From the NCBI RefSeq assembly GCF_000830005.1, contig NZ_CP010407.1, positions 8,506,001 to 8,570,000 of the forward strand: a DNA stretch of 64,000 nt. The letters run 5' to 3'. Each line of letters begins with the position of its first letter. Positions within the stretch are counted from its first letter, which is position 1. The DNA is from Streptomyces vietnamensis. Lineage in GTDB: Bacteria; Actinomycetota; Actinomycetes; Streptomycetales; Streptomycetaceae. The notes beneath the pieces are model-generated. The model was given only the letters and a program-made list of their open reading frames with translations, had not been told where the DNA came from and made no database searches. This document shows positions 9,023 to 19,508 of the stretch, one piece after another. Position numbers and translations under genes: made by a program.

Positions 9023-12000
9023 CCCGATACGCGTTCGCCTCGTGGGACCGGACAGGAGCCGCGGCGTCCCTGACGGACGTCGACGACCTGCAGCGCACTA
9101 CGCCGGTCCGGGGCACTCTCGCGGCCGCCGCGTCCGTCAACGGACGCCCCGAACGGCCCGTCCCCGCGCACCTGTACGGCCCCGGTGACGTTCGCGCCCT
9201 CGATCCCCGACAGATCGTGCGGATGTACCCGCTGCCCGGCACCCCCGACGCCGAGACGACCAAGTTCCCCATGGTCGAATTCGACCGCACCGACCTGCCC
9301 TGGCTGTTCACGCCGCTCGCCGCGGCACCCGGCGGGGAACTGCGCCCGTGGCTCGCGCTGGTCTGCGTACCCGCCACAGCCAGGCCACGACGGGAGCCCG
9401 GCCGGCCGCTCCCCGTGCTGCGCGTGCCCGGCACCGAACTCCCCGACCCCGCGCACCTGCACCTGTGGGCGCACGTCCAGACCGTCGTCGGCCACGAACA
9501 GGACCCACGCGCCTGCGTCTCCCGGCTGCTCGCCCCGCGCCGTCTGCTGCCGCACACCGATTACGTGGCCTGCCTGGTGCCCACCTTCGAGGCCGGACGG
9601 CGGGCCGGCCACAGCGAGAGCGGGGGAGACCTGGCCCCCGCGTGGAGTGCCGCCGCGGACAGCGACCTGCCGGTGTACCACTCGTGGACCTTCTCCACCG
9701 GGGAGGCCGGGGACTTCGAGACCCTCGCCGACCGCCTGCGGTGCCGCCCCATCGGGGGAGCGGGCCGCAGGCCGATGGACATCAGCCGGCCGAGGCCGCA
9801 GGACCCCGGTCCCGGGCAGGTCGTCCAGCAGGTCGAGAGCGCCCTGTGCAGCCCCGACCTCGGCCCTCGCGACGCCTGGCCGGTCGACGCCCACAGCACA
9901 CAGTGGCAGAGCGCCCTCGCCGCCTCGCTCGAAGGCGTCCACAGCGACGACAGCGACGACGACCCGGAAGTCGCACCTCCGCTGTACGGCCGGTTCCACG
10001 CCCTCGCCGCCAAGGCGGTACCCGGATCGGCGGGCTGGCTGGACGCCCTCAACCTCGACCCGCGCTGGCGCGTCGCCGCGGGTCTCGGGACCAGTGCCGT
10101 CCAGCGCGAGCAGGAACAGCTCATGTCCTCTGCCTGGACCCAGCTGGCCGACGTACAGGCCGCCAACCGCTTCCTGGACCTGGCCCGGCTGGCCCGGCTG
10201 GTCGGCGCCCGGCTCCACGAGCGGCACGTACGGCCGCTCACCACGGACGAGTTCCTCCACCTCGCGGCGCCGCTGCGCACCCGCACGCTGCTCGGAGCGG
10301 TCACGCTGGCGAGCACCGTGCACGCCAGCGCCCTGCCCACCGCCATGGCCACGACCACGTTCCGGCGCGCCGTCCGTCCGCTGGGCCTGCTCAGCCGAAG
10401 GGTCACCCTTGTCGCCGAGCAGCAGAACGGGACTGCGCCTCAGCAGCCGTTCGCCACCATGCTGACCAAACTGGCGGAGGTCGGCACCGGACTGGCCGTC
10501 ACACCCCGCAGTCCCGACGGCACCGTCGCCTTCGCCGTCGCACCGGAACGCGTCGTCCTCGCCGAGCGGCTGCCCGCCGTCCGGGCCGCCCTCGGCGTGT
10601 CCACCATCACCGCGCCCGCCTGGCAGGTTCTGGCCGGTGAGGTGATCCGCCGCGCGCAGACCCGCGAGCTCACCACCGCACAACTCGCCGCCGTACCGAC
10701 CCTGCAGCCCACCTCGCTCGACGCCGTCTTCCGGCTCGGCACCGTACGGGAGATCGGCGTACCCGCCCCGTTCCTCGCCGACACCCGGCTCACCCCGCAG
10801 GGCAGCCTGCTCTTCCCCTCCGGGCGAACCTCCCCCACCGGCCTGCTGACCACCTCGGACAGCGGCACCACGACGACCTTCAAGGGCATGTGGTCCGGTC
10901 CGTGGAGGCCGTTGACCGAGGGCGCCGGCTGGAAGGGCGAGGCCCGTGGCACCTTCGGCCCCGGCGGCACCAGCCCCGGCAGCTGGCGAGGCGTCTTCTC
11001 GGGCGTGTGGGACAACCCGACCCTGGGCAGGCAGGGCGGCTGGCGGCTGGTCTTCACCGGCACCTGGGAGACCCCCGAGGACCACGGGACCTGGCAGGGC
11101 CTGGCCGTCGGCGTGTGGGACGACCCGGCAGACACCTCCGACGGCACGTTCAACGGCATCTGGCGGTCGCAGACCGCCCAGGGCACCTTCCACGGCACCT
11201 GCCCCGGCACCTGGGACTGGGACGAGAGCGGCGTCGCGGGGATCTGGCGCGCCGACTGCTCCGGTGGCTGGGAACGGCTCGCGGACGGTACCCCGCCCCC
11301 GGACGGCGAGGTGTGGACACCCGAGAAGCTGGGCGAGGTCCTCACCGGCTGGCAGCAGGGCGGCGGCATCTCCCTGGGCAGCCTCCTTGGGCCGGGAAGC
11401 CTGCCCGGCCTCGCCGACCGGCTGCCCGCACCCTCCGTCCTCGGCCTCACCCCCGGCGAGACCCACGGGATGGTGGTCGGCGCGCACGACCAGGTCTTCC
11501 GTCCCGCCGACGTGCCGCCCGTACCGCCCCGGGACACCTTCCCCGCAGCAGCGGCCCACACAGCCGTCACCGGCCGGATCGACCCCCACACCACCGTGGG
11601 CGCCGTCGTCGCCTCCCGCATCGAGCATCCGGCCCCCGGTGACAACACCGCGCCCATCCAGTGGGCACCCACCTTCCCCGACGCCATGTGGCGGCCGCTG
11701 GCCGAGCAGTCCACCGAGTGGATGCTGGCAGGGTTGGCCAAGGTGCCGCCCGACAGTGCCGCGCTCGCCGTGACCAACCCCGCCTTCGTGGCGTCGTACA
11801 TGGTCGGCCTCAACCACGAGTTCGCCCGCGAACTGCGCTGGCGCGAATACCCCACCGACCAGCGCGGTACCTACTTCGCCTCCTTCTGGGGCACCGGCTC
11901 TGAGATGCCGCCCCTGCACCAGTGGCAGACCGGTTCTCCGCTCGGCACCCATCTGACCGTCCCGGCCGACCGCGTGGTCCTCCTGCTGCGCACCGCCCTG

Positions 12001-13065
12001 CTGCGCCGCTACCCCGGTGCCCTCGTCTACGCGGCCCCCCTGCTGCCACCGGCGCCGGACGGCGCACGGGAACCCGACGACGCCCACGCCCAGCACCCGG
12101 TCTTCCGCGGCGGTCTGGACCCGGACACGGCCTTCCTCGGCTTCGACCTGCGGCTCGGTGACATCGTGGGCCACGACTGGTGCTTCGTCATCGCCGAACA
12201 GCCCACCGAACCCCGCTTCGGCCTGGACGACCCCACGGACGTGGTTCTCGCCAGCCCGCCGCCGCCCGGCCTGTGGGGCCGCCCTTACGTGCCGCCGGCC
12301 GAGACCGAACCGCCCACCGACGCCGACGACTGGAACAACCTCGACTGGAGTCACTTCTTCGACTCGCGCCCGAAGCTCGAGGCCGCGACGCATGCGCCGG
12401 GAGACCGGCGCCCCAACGTCGCCCTCGGCGACCTGGTGTGGGGTGACAGCGCCGCCGGTATCGCCCGGCAGTGCTTCCAGCAGCCCGTACGGGTGGTCAT
12501 GCCCGCCGAACGGCTCCTGAGCCCGCAACCGACGCTGTCCGCACGGGACTTCGTCCACTGGACATCGGCCGGGCCGAATGGGGCGGTGGGGACACTGCAC
12601 GGTCACCAGGTGACCCTCTCCGGACCGATGGGAACCGCCTTCGACTTCCATGACGCCTCTCCCGCATTCGCCACGCCCGCGTTCACCCCACGACTGGGCG
12701 CCACCGGCATGCTGGAGATCCGTGGCGGCCCGGGCCACGCGTTCACCCTCGACTTCGACGCCCCGTTGCACGACCCCGTCTTCCATCTGGGATCGTTCAG
12801 GTCGACCCTCAAGGTCACTTCCCCACCGGACACGGCTGTCGCCCGGCTCAGCGGCGACGCACACTTCCAGGTCACCGCGAACGTCGTCTCCGGGCCGGGC
12901 GACGACCCCGGCCTCGACGACGCCAACGGGAGCGTCCGTCTCGCCGGAGCCTTCCACACCATCACCTTCACCCTCGTCCCGAACTTCACCGGCGGCAGCA
13001 TCGTCGACGGTGTCCTCTTCCAGGTCGGCGGGGCGCAAGTCGACGGCGGCGGGCCGGGTCCGTAG
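9019..13065 (+). CDS. Uncharacterised 1348-aa protein with Trp/Gly repeats, operon gene 2
   Basis: A very large protein of unknown function with ATG overlapping the previous stop. The N-terminal ~250 residues contain well-formed conserved-looking blocks (VPTFEAGRRAG, PVYHSWTFSTGEAGDFE, RPMDISRP) that do not match a family I can name. Residues ~617-755 carry 8-9 imperfect units of the form G-T-(F/W)-x-G-x-W, with Trp at nearly every 10-15 residues and short acidic linkers, reminiscent of a beta-repeat or carbohydrate-binding surface. The C-terminus from ~1170 is Gly/Asp-rich and beta-like (GHAFTLDFDAPLHDPVFHLG). No signal peptide or membrane segment is visible. Base composition and codon use match the neighbours, and the frame is intact across 4 kb, so it is under selection. 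Confidence 0.8.
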   Translation: MTRYAFASWDRTGAAASLTDVDDLQRTTPVRGTLAAAASVNGRPERPVPAHLYGPGDVRALDPRQIVRMYPLPGTPDAETTKFPMVEFDRTDLPWLFTPLAAAPGGELRPWLALVCVPATARPRREPGRPLPVLRVPGTELPDPAHLHLWAHVQTVVGHEQDPRACVSRLLAPRRLLPHTDYVACLVPTFEAGRRAGHSESGGDLAPAWSAAADSDLPVYHSWTFSTGEAGDFETLADRLRCRPIGGAGRRPMDISRPRPQDPGPGQVVQQVESALCSPDLGPRDAWPVDAHSTQWQSALAASLEGVHSDDSDDDPEVAPPLYGRFHALAAKAVPGSAGWLDALNLDPRWRVAAGLGTSAVQREQEQLMSSAWTQLADVQAANRFLDLARLARLVGARLHERHVRPLTTDEFLHLAAPLRTRTLLGAVTLASTVHASALPTAMATTTFRRAVRPLGLLSRRVTLVAEQQNGTAPQQPFATMLTKLAEVGTGLAVTPRSPDGTVAFAVAPERVVLAERLPAVRAALGVSTITAPAWQVLAGEVIRRAQTRELTTAQLAAVPTLQPTSLDAVFRLGTVREIGVPAPFLADTRLTPQGSLLFPSGRTSPTGLLTTSDSGTTTTFKGMWSGPWRPLTEGAGWKGEARGTFGPGGTSPGSWRGVFSGVWDNPTLGRQGGWRLVFTGTWETPEDHGTWQGLAVGVWDDPADTSDGTFNGIWRSQTAQGTFHGTCPGTWDWDESGVAGIWRADCSGGWERLADGTPPPDGEVWTPEKLGEVLTGWQQGGGISLGSLLGPGSLPGLADRLPAPSVLGLTPGETHGMVVGAHDQVFRPADVPPVPPRDTFPAAAAHTAVTGRIDPHTTVGAVVASRIEHPAPGDNTAPIQWAPTFPDAMWRPLAEQSTEWMLAGLAKVPPDSAALAVTNPAFVASYMVGLNHEFARELRWREYPTDQRGTYFASFWGTGSEMPPLHQWQTGSPLGTHLTVPADRVVLLLRTALLRRYPGALVYAAPLLPPAPDGAREPDDAHAQHPVFRGGLDPDTAFLGFDLRLGDIVGHDWCFVIAEQPTEPRFGLDDPTDVVLASPPPPGLWGRPYVPPAETEPPTDADDWNNLDWSHFFDSRPKLEAATHAPGDRRPNVALGDLVWGDSAAGIARQCFQQPVRVVMPAERLLSPQPTLSARDFVHWTSAGPNGAVGTLHGHQVTLSGPMGTAFDFHDASPAFATPAFTPRLGATGMLEIRGGPGHAFTLDFDAPLHDPVFHLGSFRSTLKVTSPPDTAVARLSGDAHFQVTANVVSGPGDDPGLDDANGSVRLAGAFHTITFTLVPNFTGGSIVDGVLFQVGGAQVDGGGPGP

Positions 13066-13161
13066 CGAGTCCGGTCCGCCACTCGGCTTCCAGGAGCCGC
13101 ACGGATCGTCATGCCGGCGAACGGCCGCTCCACACCGTCCCAGCTCAGGGAGGCAGACAGG

Positions 13162-16100
13162 ATGACCGATCTCGCACCGCTGCGCGCGGCCGTCGCCGAG
13201 GCCGAGAAGCGCCGCGCCGGTCTCGGCCCCGACGCCACACCCGACCAGCGACGGGCCGCCTACCAGGCCCTCCAGACGGCCCGTCAGGCCCTCCACCAGG
13301 CGCTGCGCGAGTTCGTCGCCACGGCCGACACCGACGAACTGCTCGCCCGGCTGGATCCCGACGTGCCCCTGATGCTCGCCCCGGTGCGCCTGGAGACCCG
13401 GCTCCGGCCGGACGGCGGCCGGCCCGACACCCTCCAGGTGCGGATCTTCCCCGACGACATCCACGTCGACAGCCATGAACCGCTCCTCACCGACGGTGAG
13501 ATCCAGCAGGGCAAGCGGTACTGGCGCGCCGTCTTCAGGGCCGGACGCACCGAGAACCCGGCGGGGGACCGGGCCCGCATCCGGCTCGGCGCCTGGGAGC
13601 AACTGTGCGGCACGCTGGGCCCGGCCCGCGCCCGCTGGATCGTCACCGTGCTCACCCCCAGAGCCGACGACCGGCCCGAACTGCCCCTGCCCGACGACAC
13701 GGCAGGCCCCGAGCCCTCCTGGCCCGCCGCATCCGACATTCCCACCCGCTCCCGCGGCTGGAACAGACCGGCCACCGCCTCCACCCTGCCCGACCAGTTC
13801 GTCGTCCAGGCCTTCCAGCAGACCGAGGACGGCGAAATCCTCGTCGGCGAGAGCCGCGGCGAGGCCGTACCCGACACCGTGCAGGTCAGCCCGGACCCCG
13901 ACGCGCCGGCCGCCCCCGCGGGCGCGGCCACCACACCTCTGACCGACCCCGGCCTGCGCTGGCTCACCGACTTCTCCGCCGCCCACGACAACGGACTCGC
14001 CCTCACCGTGCCCCTCGACGGGGCCGGTTACGATCCGGACCGCCGCCCCTTGCTCTCACGCGTCGTCACTTTCGGCGTGTCGGCCTCCATGAACCCGCAG
14101 ATCTCCGCGGACCGGCTGGCCACACTGCTGACAGGGCGGGCCCGTGACGGCGAGGCCGCCTACGTCCCGCAGGACACCCCCACCAACAACATCCCGGACC
14201 CTCACCACCCGCACAGCGACCCTCCCGACGTCGACGCCCTGCTGCACGCGGCCGCCCCGACACCCCCCGCCACCGATCCGTGGGCCAACGCCACCTGCCT
14301 GGCTTCGGCACTCGGCATCCCGCAGGACGTCGCCGCCGCCCTGCCCGGCGGCACGGAACCCGAGCAGGCCGATGCGCGCGCCCTGCAACTGGCCCTGTGG
14401 AGCGCGACCGGCGACTTCTTCCTCGACCAGCTCCTGGAGAGCGACAGCCACACCGACGAGACCGGCATCGATCTGGAGTGGCTGCGTCTGCACCACGCGG
14501 ACGCCGTGCGGGCCCGTGGCCCGCTGCCCACCCTGCGCCTCGGCAAGCAGCCCTACGGCCTGCTGCCCGTCACCGTCATGCGCCGCTGGCGCCCCGACCC
14601 ACAGGGCGAGCACGGACACCTCGCCGGACTGCACCGTGTGCTGACCACCCTGCGTCCGTTCTGGGAGGTCGGTGTCGACAGCATGCCGCGGGTCGGCGGA
14701 CGGGACCAGCCCGGCGACACGCTCGCCCTGCCCAAGCCCGAACGTGACGTGCTGCGCGCCCTGGGCCTTGCCGCCGTGTCGAAGTCCTGCGACGTGCGGG
14801 CCGTGCGCGGCGCCCTCAACGCCTGCTACACCAACCGCGTCCTGGGCCTGGTCCAGGACTGCGGCTTCGGCCCCGAGTCCCGTCTGTCCACCGCCCTGAA
14901 CCGGGCTCTGGGCATCGACTACGAGCCGGTCATCTCCCACCACGAGAACGAGCCGCACACCAGCCGACTGTGGCTGCCCGCCACGCGACTGATGGACCTG
15001 CCCGCGGGCACCGACCCGGTCGACGAACTCGCGGGGTTCCTCGAGGAGGTCGTCGACCGGTTCGAAACCCTGCACATCCTGGTGCGCCCGGCCCGGGCCC
15101 GCACCCTGCTGGAGGCACTGCTGCGGCACACCGCCAACCTGGAGTACGGCCATGCCGCCGCCGGAGCCGCCCATGCGAGCCACCTGGTGACAGACGCACG
15201 GCTGCGCTTCGCCGAGGTCCTGCTGGCACCCTCGAGCGCCGGCACCCTCGCCTCCCAAGCCGGTGTCGCCCTCAGGCCGTTCACCCTCAAAGCCACTCTC
15301 GGCCTGACCCTGCCCGGCGTCGCCGAGGCCGCCGCACCCACCGTGCACGACGCCATCAACGACGCACGTGTCCTGCTCGCCCCCGCCGTCGAGGTCGCCG
15401 CCCTGCACCACAGGGGTGTCCTCGACGCCCTCAGCGCCGAACGCCCCTGGAGCGTGCGCCTGGCGCAGATCGACGCCGCCCTGCGCTACCTGTCCACCCG
15501 GGTCCACGCCTGGCACGACGCCGGCCAGGATCCCTTCACCATCCTGGAACGCCTCCTGGGCGAGTGCCTCGACCTCGCCTCCCACCGGCTCGACGCCTGG
15601 ATCACCTCGCTGGCGACGGTGCGCCTGAAGGCCATGCGATCGGCCACCCGCCGACCCACCGGTGTGCAACTCGGCGCCTACGGATGGGTGGAGGACATCT
15701 CCCCGCGGGAAGCCCGCCGCAGCGAGGGATTCGTGCTGGCCCCCTCCCTCGCACAGGCCACCACCGCCGCAGTTCTGCACAGCGGCGCCCTCTCCCACCC
15801 CTCGGACCCCGGCGCGTTCGCCGTGAACCTGTCCTCAAGCCGGATGCGGGCCGCCATGGCCGTACTGGACGGCGTGCGCCAGGGACAGCCGCTGGGCGCG
15901 CTGCTCGGCTACCGCCTCGAACGGCGGTTGCACGAAGCCCGGGAGAGCGCCACCCCGCCGTTGGAACTCGACCGGGTCATCGCTCCACTGCGCAAGCAAT
16001 GGCCGTTGCGGGCCGTTCACCACCAGGCGTCGGGCGCCACGGACTTCGTCGCTCCGCACGACGTCACCGACGGGGCCGCCGTGGGCGCCCTGACCGTGGA

Positions 16101-17799
16101 AGCCGCGCTGAGCCAACTGACGCCCACCGTCCATCCGTCCCTGGACCCCCTGCGGGAGGAACCCCCGGTCCGCGCCGCACTGGAGGCCCTGCACGACGAC
16201 ATCGACGCCGTCGGCGACCTGCTGCTCGCCGAGAGCGTGCACCAGCTCGCGAACGGCAACCCCGACCGGGCCGGCGCCACCCTGGACAGCCTCGCCGCCG
16301 GCGGCCAGCCACCACCCCGCCCCGAGATCCTCGACACCCCGGACCAGGGCACCCCCGTCACCCACCGGATCCTGATCGTCGTTCCCAAGGACGTGCCGCT
16401 GTCGCACGGCTGGGACGGCCCGGCACAGCGCGCCCGGCCCCGCGCGCTCGCCGAACCGCTGCTCGACGCGTGGTCCGGCCATCAGCTGGGGCGGACCGAC
16501 CGGATCCGGCTCCAGGTCGCCTGGCGGCGGCCCGGCCACCCCGTACCGGCAGCGACCCGCCAGCTCCCCTGGCCGCCCATCGACCTGTGCGCGCTGGACG
16601 TCGTGGCCCTCACCGCCGCCGGCACCCTGCGCGCCGCGGTGAGCCAGGCCCTGACCGCACACCGCCCGTCCGACCTGCCGGGCGACGCCGTGGCCGACCT
16701 GCTCGACGGGCGCGACGCCCACTGGCCGCGGTCGACGGTGTCCCTGCAGGAGTTCGAAGCGCTGGCCGGTGCCGTTGCCGCGGTCCTCGCCGCCGGCCGG
16801 CCCGGCTCGCCCGCCGACCTGGCACCCGCCGCCAACCCACCCACGCTGGCGCCCGACGAGACCGAACTGCGCGGCCGCGCCCAGAGCGCCATGGCGGAGC
16901 TCAAGCTCGCCAAAGACGCCGCTGACCTGCAACGTCTCTCCGCCTACGGCATCGTTGTCGCCCCGTCCGCCGACGACGACGCGGCCGCGCGTACGAGGGC
17001 CGCCCAACAGGAGGCCGCCACCCGACTCGAGCTCGCCGCGAAGGCACTGGCCGGTCAGGGCCCCCAGGCCGCGGTGGCCGCCCTGCAGGCGGTCTTCGGA
17101 CCCGGATTCCGCGCCGTCGGCCTGACCACCGCCTCGGCCCCCGCCCCACTCGCGGCGTCCTTCGGGCCCGGCCTGGACCGCGGCGGCACGGCCGACACCA
17201 TCCCGCGCGACTGGCTCGAACGGACGGCAGCCGTACGACCCGGTGCCTCGGCCCTGGCCGACCTGCTGCTGTACACCGACGCGATCGGCACCGGCGGAGA
17301 CTTCGCGCTGCGGATCGGGCAGACCCCCTTCACCGCACACGACCACTGGGTCGGCGCCGCACGCACGGCGGACCTGCCCTCGGCGACCGGCCTGGCCGTG
17401 CACGGCCTGACCGCACCCGACCTCACCCACCCCGTGGCCGTCCTCGTGGTCGACGAATGGCCGGAACTGATCCCGGCCCGACGGCAGACGGCAGGAGTCG
17501 CCTTCCACTACGACGCCCCGGGCGCCCGGGCTCCCCAGGCCGTGCTGCTCGCCGTACCGCCGGAGGTGGGACGCTCCTGGACGGCCGAGCTGCTGAGCGA
17601 GACCGTCCGCGAGGCACTCGACCTCACCGGACTGCGCCTGGTCGACCTCCAGGCGCTCGGCTGGCTGGGCCGCTACCTGCCCGCCGTCTACCTGCCGCAG
17701 GACGCCCTCGGATCCTTCCCCGGAATCGACCTCAAGGAGCTCCTGAAGACCCACATCGCCGCAGGCGTCATCGCCAAGCTGAGAGACCTGGAGGCCTGA
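13162..17799 (+). CDS. Uncharacterised ~1545-aa protein, operon gene 3
   Basis: The largest protein of the operon. The ATG at 13162 is preceded by AGGGAGG at good spacing; an in-frame ATG at 13111 is possible but lacks a comparable site. The N-terminal 45 residues are a predicted coiled coil (EAEKRRAGLGPDA, QALQTARQALHQALREF). Next comes a block reading LAPVRLETRLRPDGG, LQVRIFPDDIHVDSHEP, QGKRYWRAVFRAG. Mid-protein segments (LRLGKQPYGLLPV, ~465) and the final PAVYLPQDALGSFPGIDLKE-type end look conserved. Two further coiled-coil-like stretches rich in Ala/Glu/Leu lie at ~1235-1310. It has no export signal and no recognised catalytic motif. The 96-bp gap to gene 2 is the longest in the operon and could hold an internal promoter. 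Function unknown. Confidence 0.8.
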   Translation: MTDLAPLRAAVAEAEKRRAGLGPDATPDQRRAAYQALQTARQALHQALREFVATADTDELLARLDPDVPLMLAPVRLETRLRPDGGRPDTLQVRIFPDDIHVDSHEPLLTDGEIQQGKRYWRAVFRAGRTENPAGDRARIRLGAWEQLCGTLGPARARWIVTVLTPRADDRPELPLPDDTAGPEPSWPAASDIPTRSRGWNRPATASTLPDQFVVQAFQQTEDGEILVGESRGEAVPDTVQVSPDPDAPAAPAGAATTPLTDPGLRWLTDFSAAHDNGLALTVPLDGAGYDPDRRPLLSRVVTFGVSASMNPQISADRLATLLTGRARDGEAAYVPQDTPTNNIPDPHHPHSDPPDVDALLHAAAPTPPATDPWANATCLASALGIPQDVAAALPGGTEPEQADARALQLALWSATGDFFLDQLLESDSHTDETGIDLEWLRLHHADAVRARGPLPTLRLGKQPYGLLPVTVMRRWRPDPQGEHGHLAGLHRVLTTLRPFWEVGVDSMPRVGGRDQPGDTLALPKPERDVLRALGLAAVSKSCDVRAVRGALNACYTNRVLGLVQDCGFGPESRLSTALNRALGIDYEPVISHHENEPHTSRLWLPATRLMDLPAGTDPVDELAGFLEEVVDRFETLHILVRPARARTLLEALLRHTANLEYGHAAAGAAHASHLVTDARLRFAEVLLAPSSAGTLASQAGVALRPFTLKATLGLTLPGVAEAAAPTVHDAINDARVLLAPAVEVAALHHRGVLDALSAERPWSVRLAQIDAALRYLSTRVHAWHDAGQDPFTILERLLGECLDLASHRLDAWITSLATVRLKAMRSATRRPTGVQLGAYGWVEDISPREARRSEGFVLAPSLAQATTAAVLHSGALSHPSDPGAFAVNLSSSRMRAAMAVLDGVRQGQPLGALLGYRLERRLHEARESATPPLELDRVIAPLRKQWPLRAVHHQASGATDFVAPHDVTDGAAVGALTVEAALSQLTPTVHPSLDPLREEPPVRAALEALHDDIDAVGDLLLAESVHQLANGNPDRAGATLDSLAAGGQPPPRPEILDTPDQGTPVTHRILIVVPKDVPLSHGWDGPAQRARPRALAEPLLDAWSGHQLGRTDRIRLQVAWRRPGHPVPAATRQLPWPPIDLCALDVVALTAAGTLRAAVSQALTAHRPSDLPGDAVADLLDGRDAHWPRSTVSLQEFEALAGAVAAVLAAGRPGSPADLAPAANPPTLAPDETELRGRAQSAMAELKLAKDAADLQRLSAYGIVVAPSADDDAAARTRAAQQEAATRLELAAKALAGQGPQAAVAALQAVFGPGFRAVGLTTASAPAPLAASFGPGLDRGGTADTIPRDWLERTAAVRPGASALADLLLYTDAIGTGGDFALRIGQTPFTAHDHWVGAARTADLPSATGLAVHGLTAPDLTHPVAVLVVDEWPELIPARRQTAGVAFHYDAPGARAPQAVLLAVPPEVGRSWTAELLSETVREALDLTGLRLVDLQALGWLGRYLPAVYLPQDALGSFPGIDLKELLKTHIAAGVIAKLRDLEA

Positions 17800-17801
17800 C
17801 C

Positions 17802-19508
17802 ATGGCCGACGACAAGGCGGTCTTCGCCCAGTTCCACCGCATCGAGCCGAACGTCCGGCCGAGCGGCACCGGCGGACAGCTCGACGAGGCCCTCCAGGCC
17901 AGGATCGCCGACCCGCTCTTCCTGCTGGCCCGGCAGCGGCAACTCGCCGAGTTCCACGGAGAGGACGGCGGCTCACCGGTGGGATGTTCCCTCACCACGG
18001 CGGCGGCCACCGTGGACCGGTTCCGGCCCGGCGACGCCGGACCCTCGGTGCCGTATCCGCCGGGCGTGCCCGTCGAGTACCTCGCCGAGGCCGGCCGCGG
18101 CCCTGACCCGGAGGACCGCGAGTTGCCGCTGCGCACCGCCGCACGGGCCGGACTGCGGTTCCTGCACCAGCTCGCCGCGCTGCCCATCGGCGTCCAGAAC
18201 TCCGTCACCGACCAGGCACTGGCCAAGTTCCCCCTCCTCGACAGCGCCTCCCCGGGGGAGCCCGCAGGCGACCCGGCGGGCCGTGCGCTGGGGACCGTCC
18301 TGCTCGCTCATGCCCCGCACGGCGGAAAGCTCGCCCGCGGACTGGCCACCGGCTGGCATCCGACCGGCCTCAGCCCGGCCCACCTGACCGCCTTCAACCA
18401 GGCCGCGACCGTGTGGAAGTCCTGGTTCGCCGCCGAACACGCTCCACCGACCGACTCCAGTTGGGTCCGCGACCGCCTGGAGCACCACTTCGCCGTCGAG
18501 GCCGCCCTGGGCAATCAGCGCATCACCCTGACCGCACCCGAATACCCGGGCGGCGGCGCCGAAGGCTACCACTTCGACATCGACGCCGTCGCCACCGCCT
18601 TCACCACCCCGGGCGCGTCCAGCCGCACCGTCCTGCCCACCCGCGCCACCTACCCCGGCATGCCCGCCGAGCGCTGGTGGGAGTTCGAGGACACCACCGT
18701 CAACCTGCCCTCCATCGAAGCCGGCGTGGCCGACCTCGCCCGGCTGCTGCTGGTGGAGTTCGCCAACGTGTACGGCAACGACCACTGGGTCGTCCCGCTG
18801 GAGCTGGAGATCGGGCGCGTCCACGGCATCACGGACCTCACCGTCGTGGACACCTTCGGCGATCCGCTGACCCTGCAGGCCGCGGGCGACGAGCACTGGT
18901 CCCTGTTCCGGCTCGGCGTCGCCGGCTCCCACCGTCCGGGACCGGCCCTGCTGCCGCTCCTGCCCAGGGCCGCCGGCCGCATCGAAGGACCGCCCGTGGA
19001 GGAAGTGCTGTTCGTCCGCGACGAGATGGCCAACCTCGCCTGGGCGATCGAACGCACCGTGCATAGCGCGACGGGCAAGCCCCGCCCGCGCGCCGACGAG
19101 ACGCCCGACCTGACCCCGCCCGGTCCGTCGGACGTTCCCGGCGCCCTGACCTACCAGCTGGAGTCGTCGGTGCCGTACCACTGGATCCCGCTCGTCCCCG
19201 TGCCGCTCAGGCCCGGCTCGGCCGCGATCCGGTTCCGGCGCGGGCGGATGACCCTCCCCACCGCACAGGGCACCGTGCGCACCCAGGCGCGCGGTCGGCT
19301 GCTGGAGCCGGAGGCGCCCCGGGTCTACTTCCGCGACGAGGAGATCCCGCGTGCCGGTGTGACGGCCGGCCGGGTCCCGGTGACCGTGCGCGGACACGAC
19401 GGCCTCCACTACCGCTGGATCGGACGCCGTTCCCGCGCCGGGCAGGGCGAGGCCGCCTCCGGGCTGGCCTTCGACGCAGTACTCCCGGCCAAGGAGACCA
19501 CCCCATGA
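17802..19508 (+). CDS. Uncharacterised 568-aa protein, operon gene 4
   Basis: Starts two bases after the stop of gene 3 and ends in a 4-bp ATGA overlap with gene 5, so it belongs to the same transcript. Blocks that look conserved are ADPLFLLARQRQLAEFHGED (residues ~32-50), the VPYPPGVPVEYL segment (~83), MPAERWWEFEDTTVNLPS (~287), LLLVEFANVYGNDHWVVPLE (~315) and VEEVLFVRDEMANLAWAIER (~403). The last implies a regular alpha/beta fold rather than low complexity. There is no signal peptide, membrane helix or known active site. I do not recognise a named domain. Its intact frame and tight packing suggest it is a stoichiometric component of whatever the operon builds. Confidence 0.8.
   Translation: MADDKAVFAQFHRIEPNVRPSGTGGQLDEALQARIADPLFLLARQRQLAEFHGEDGGSPVGCSLTTAAATVDRFRPGDAGPSVPYPPGVPVEYLAEAGRGPDPEDRELPLRTAARAGLRFLHQLAALPIGVQNSVTDQALAKFPLLDSASPGEPAGDPAGRALGTVLLAHAPHGGKLARGLATGWHPTGLSPAHLTAFNQAATVWKSWFAAEHAPPTDSSWVRDRLEHHFAVEAALGNQRITLTAPEYPGGGAEGYHFDIDAVATAFTTPGASSRTVLPTRATYPGMPAERWWEFEDTTVNLPSIEAGVADLARLLLVEFANVYGNDHWVVPLELEIGRVHGITDLTVVDTFGDPLTLQAAGDEHWSLFRLGVAGSHRPGPALLPLLPRAAGRIEGPPVEEVLFVRDEMANLAWAIERTVHSATGKPRPRADETPDLTPPGPSDVPGALTYQLESSVPYHWIPLVPVPLRPGSAAIRFRRGRMTLPTAQGTVRTQARGRLLEPEAPRVYFRDEEIPRAGVTAGRVPVTVRGHDGLHYRWIGRRSRAGQGEAASGLAFDAVLPAKETTP

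Noticed and set aside
8728..13986. 1752-codon open frame on the minus strand
   Set aside because: It is the antisense of operon genes 1-3. The translation is Gly/Arg/Val-rich without any domain, and the plus-strand frames have clear ribosome sites, couplings and conserved blocks. High GC3 creates such mirror frames.
15835..17976. 713-codon minus-strand frame
   Set aside because: Antisense to operon genes 3 and 4; no domains.
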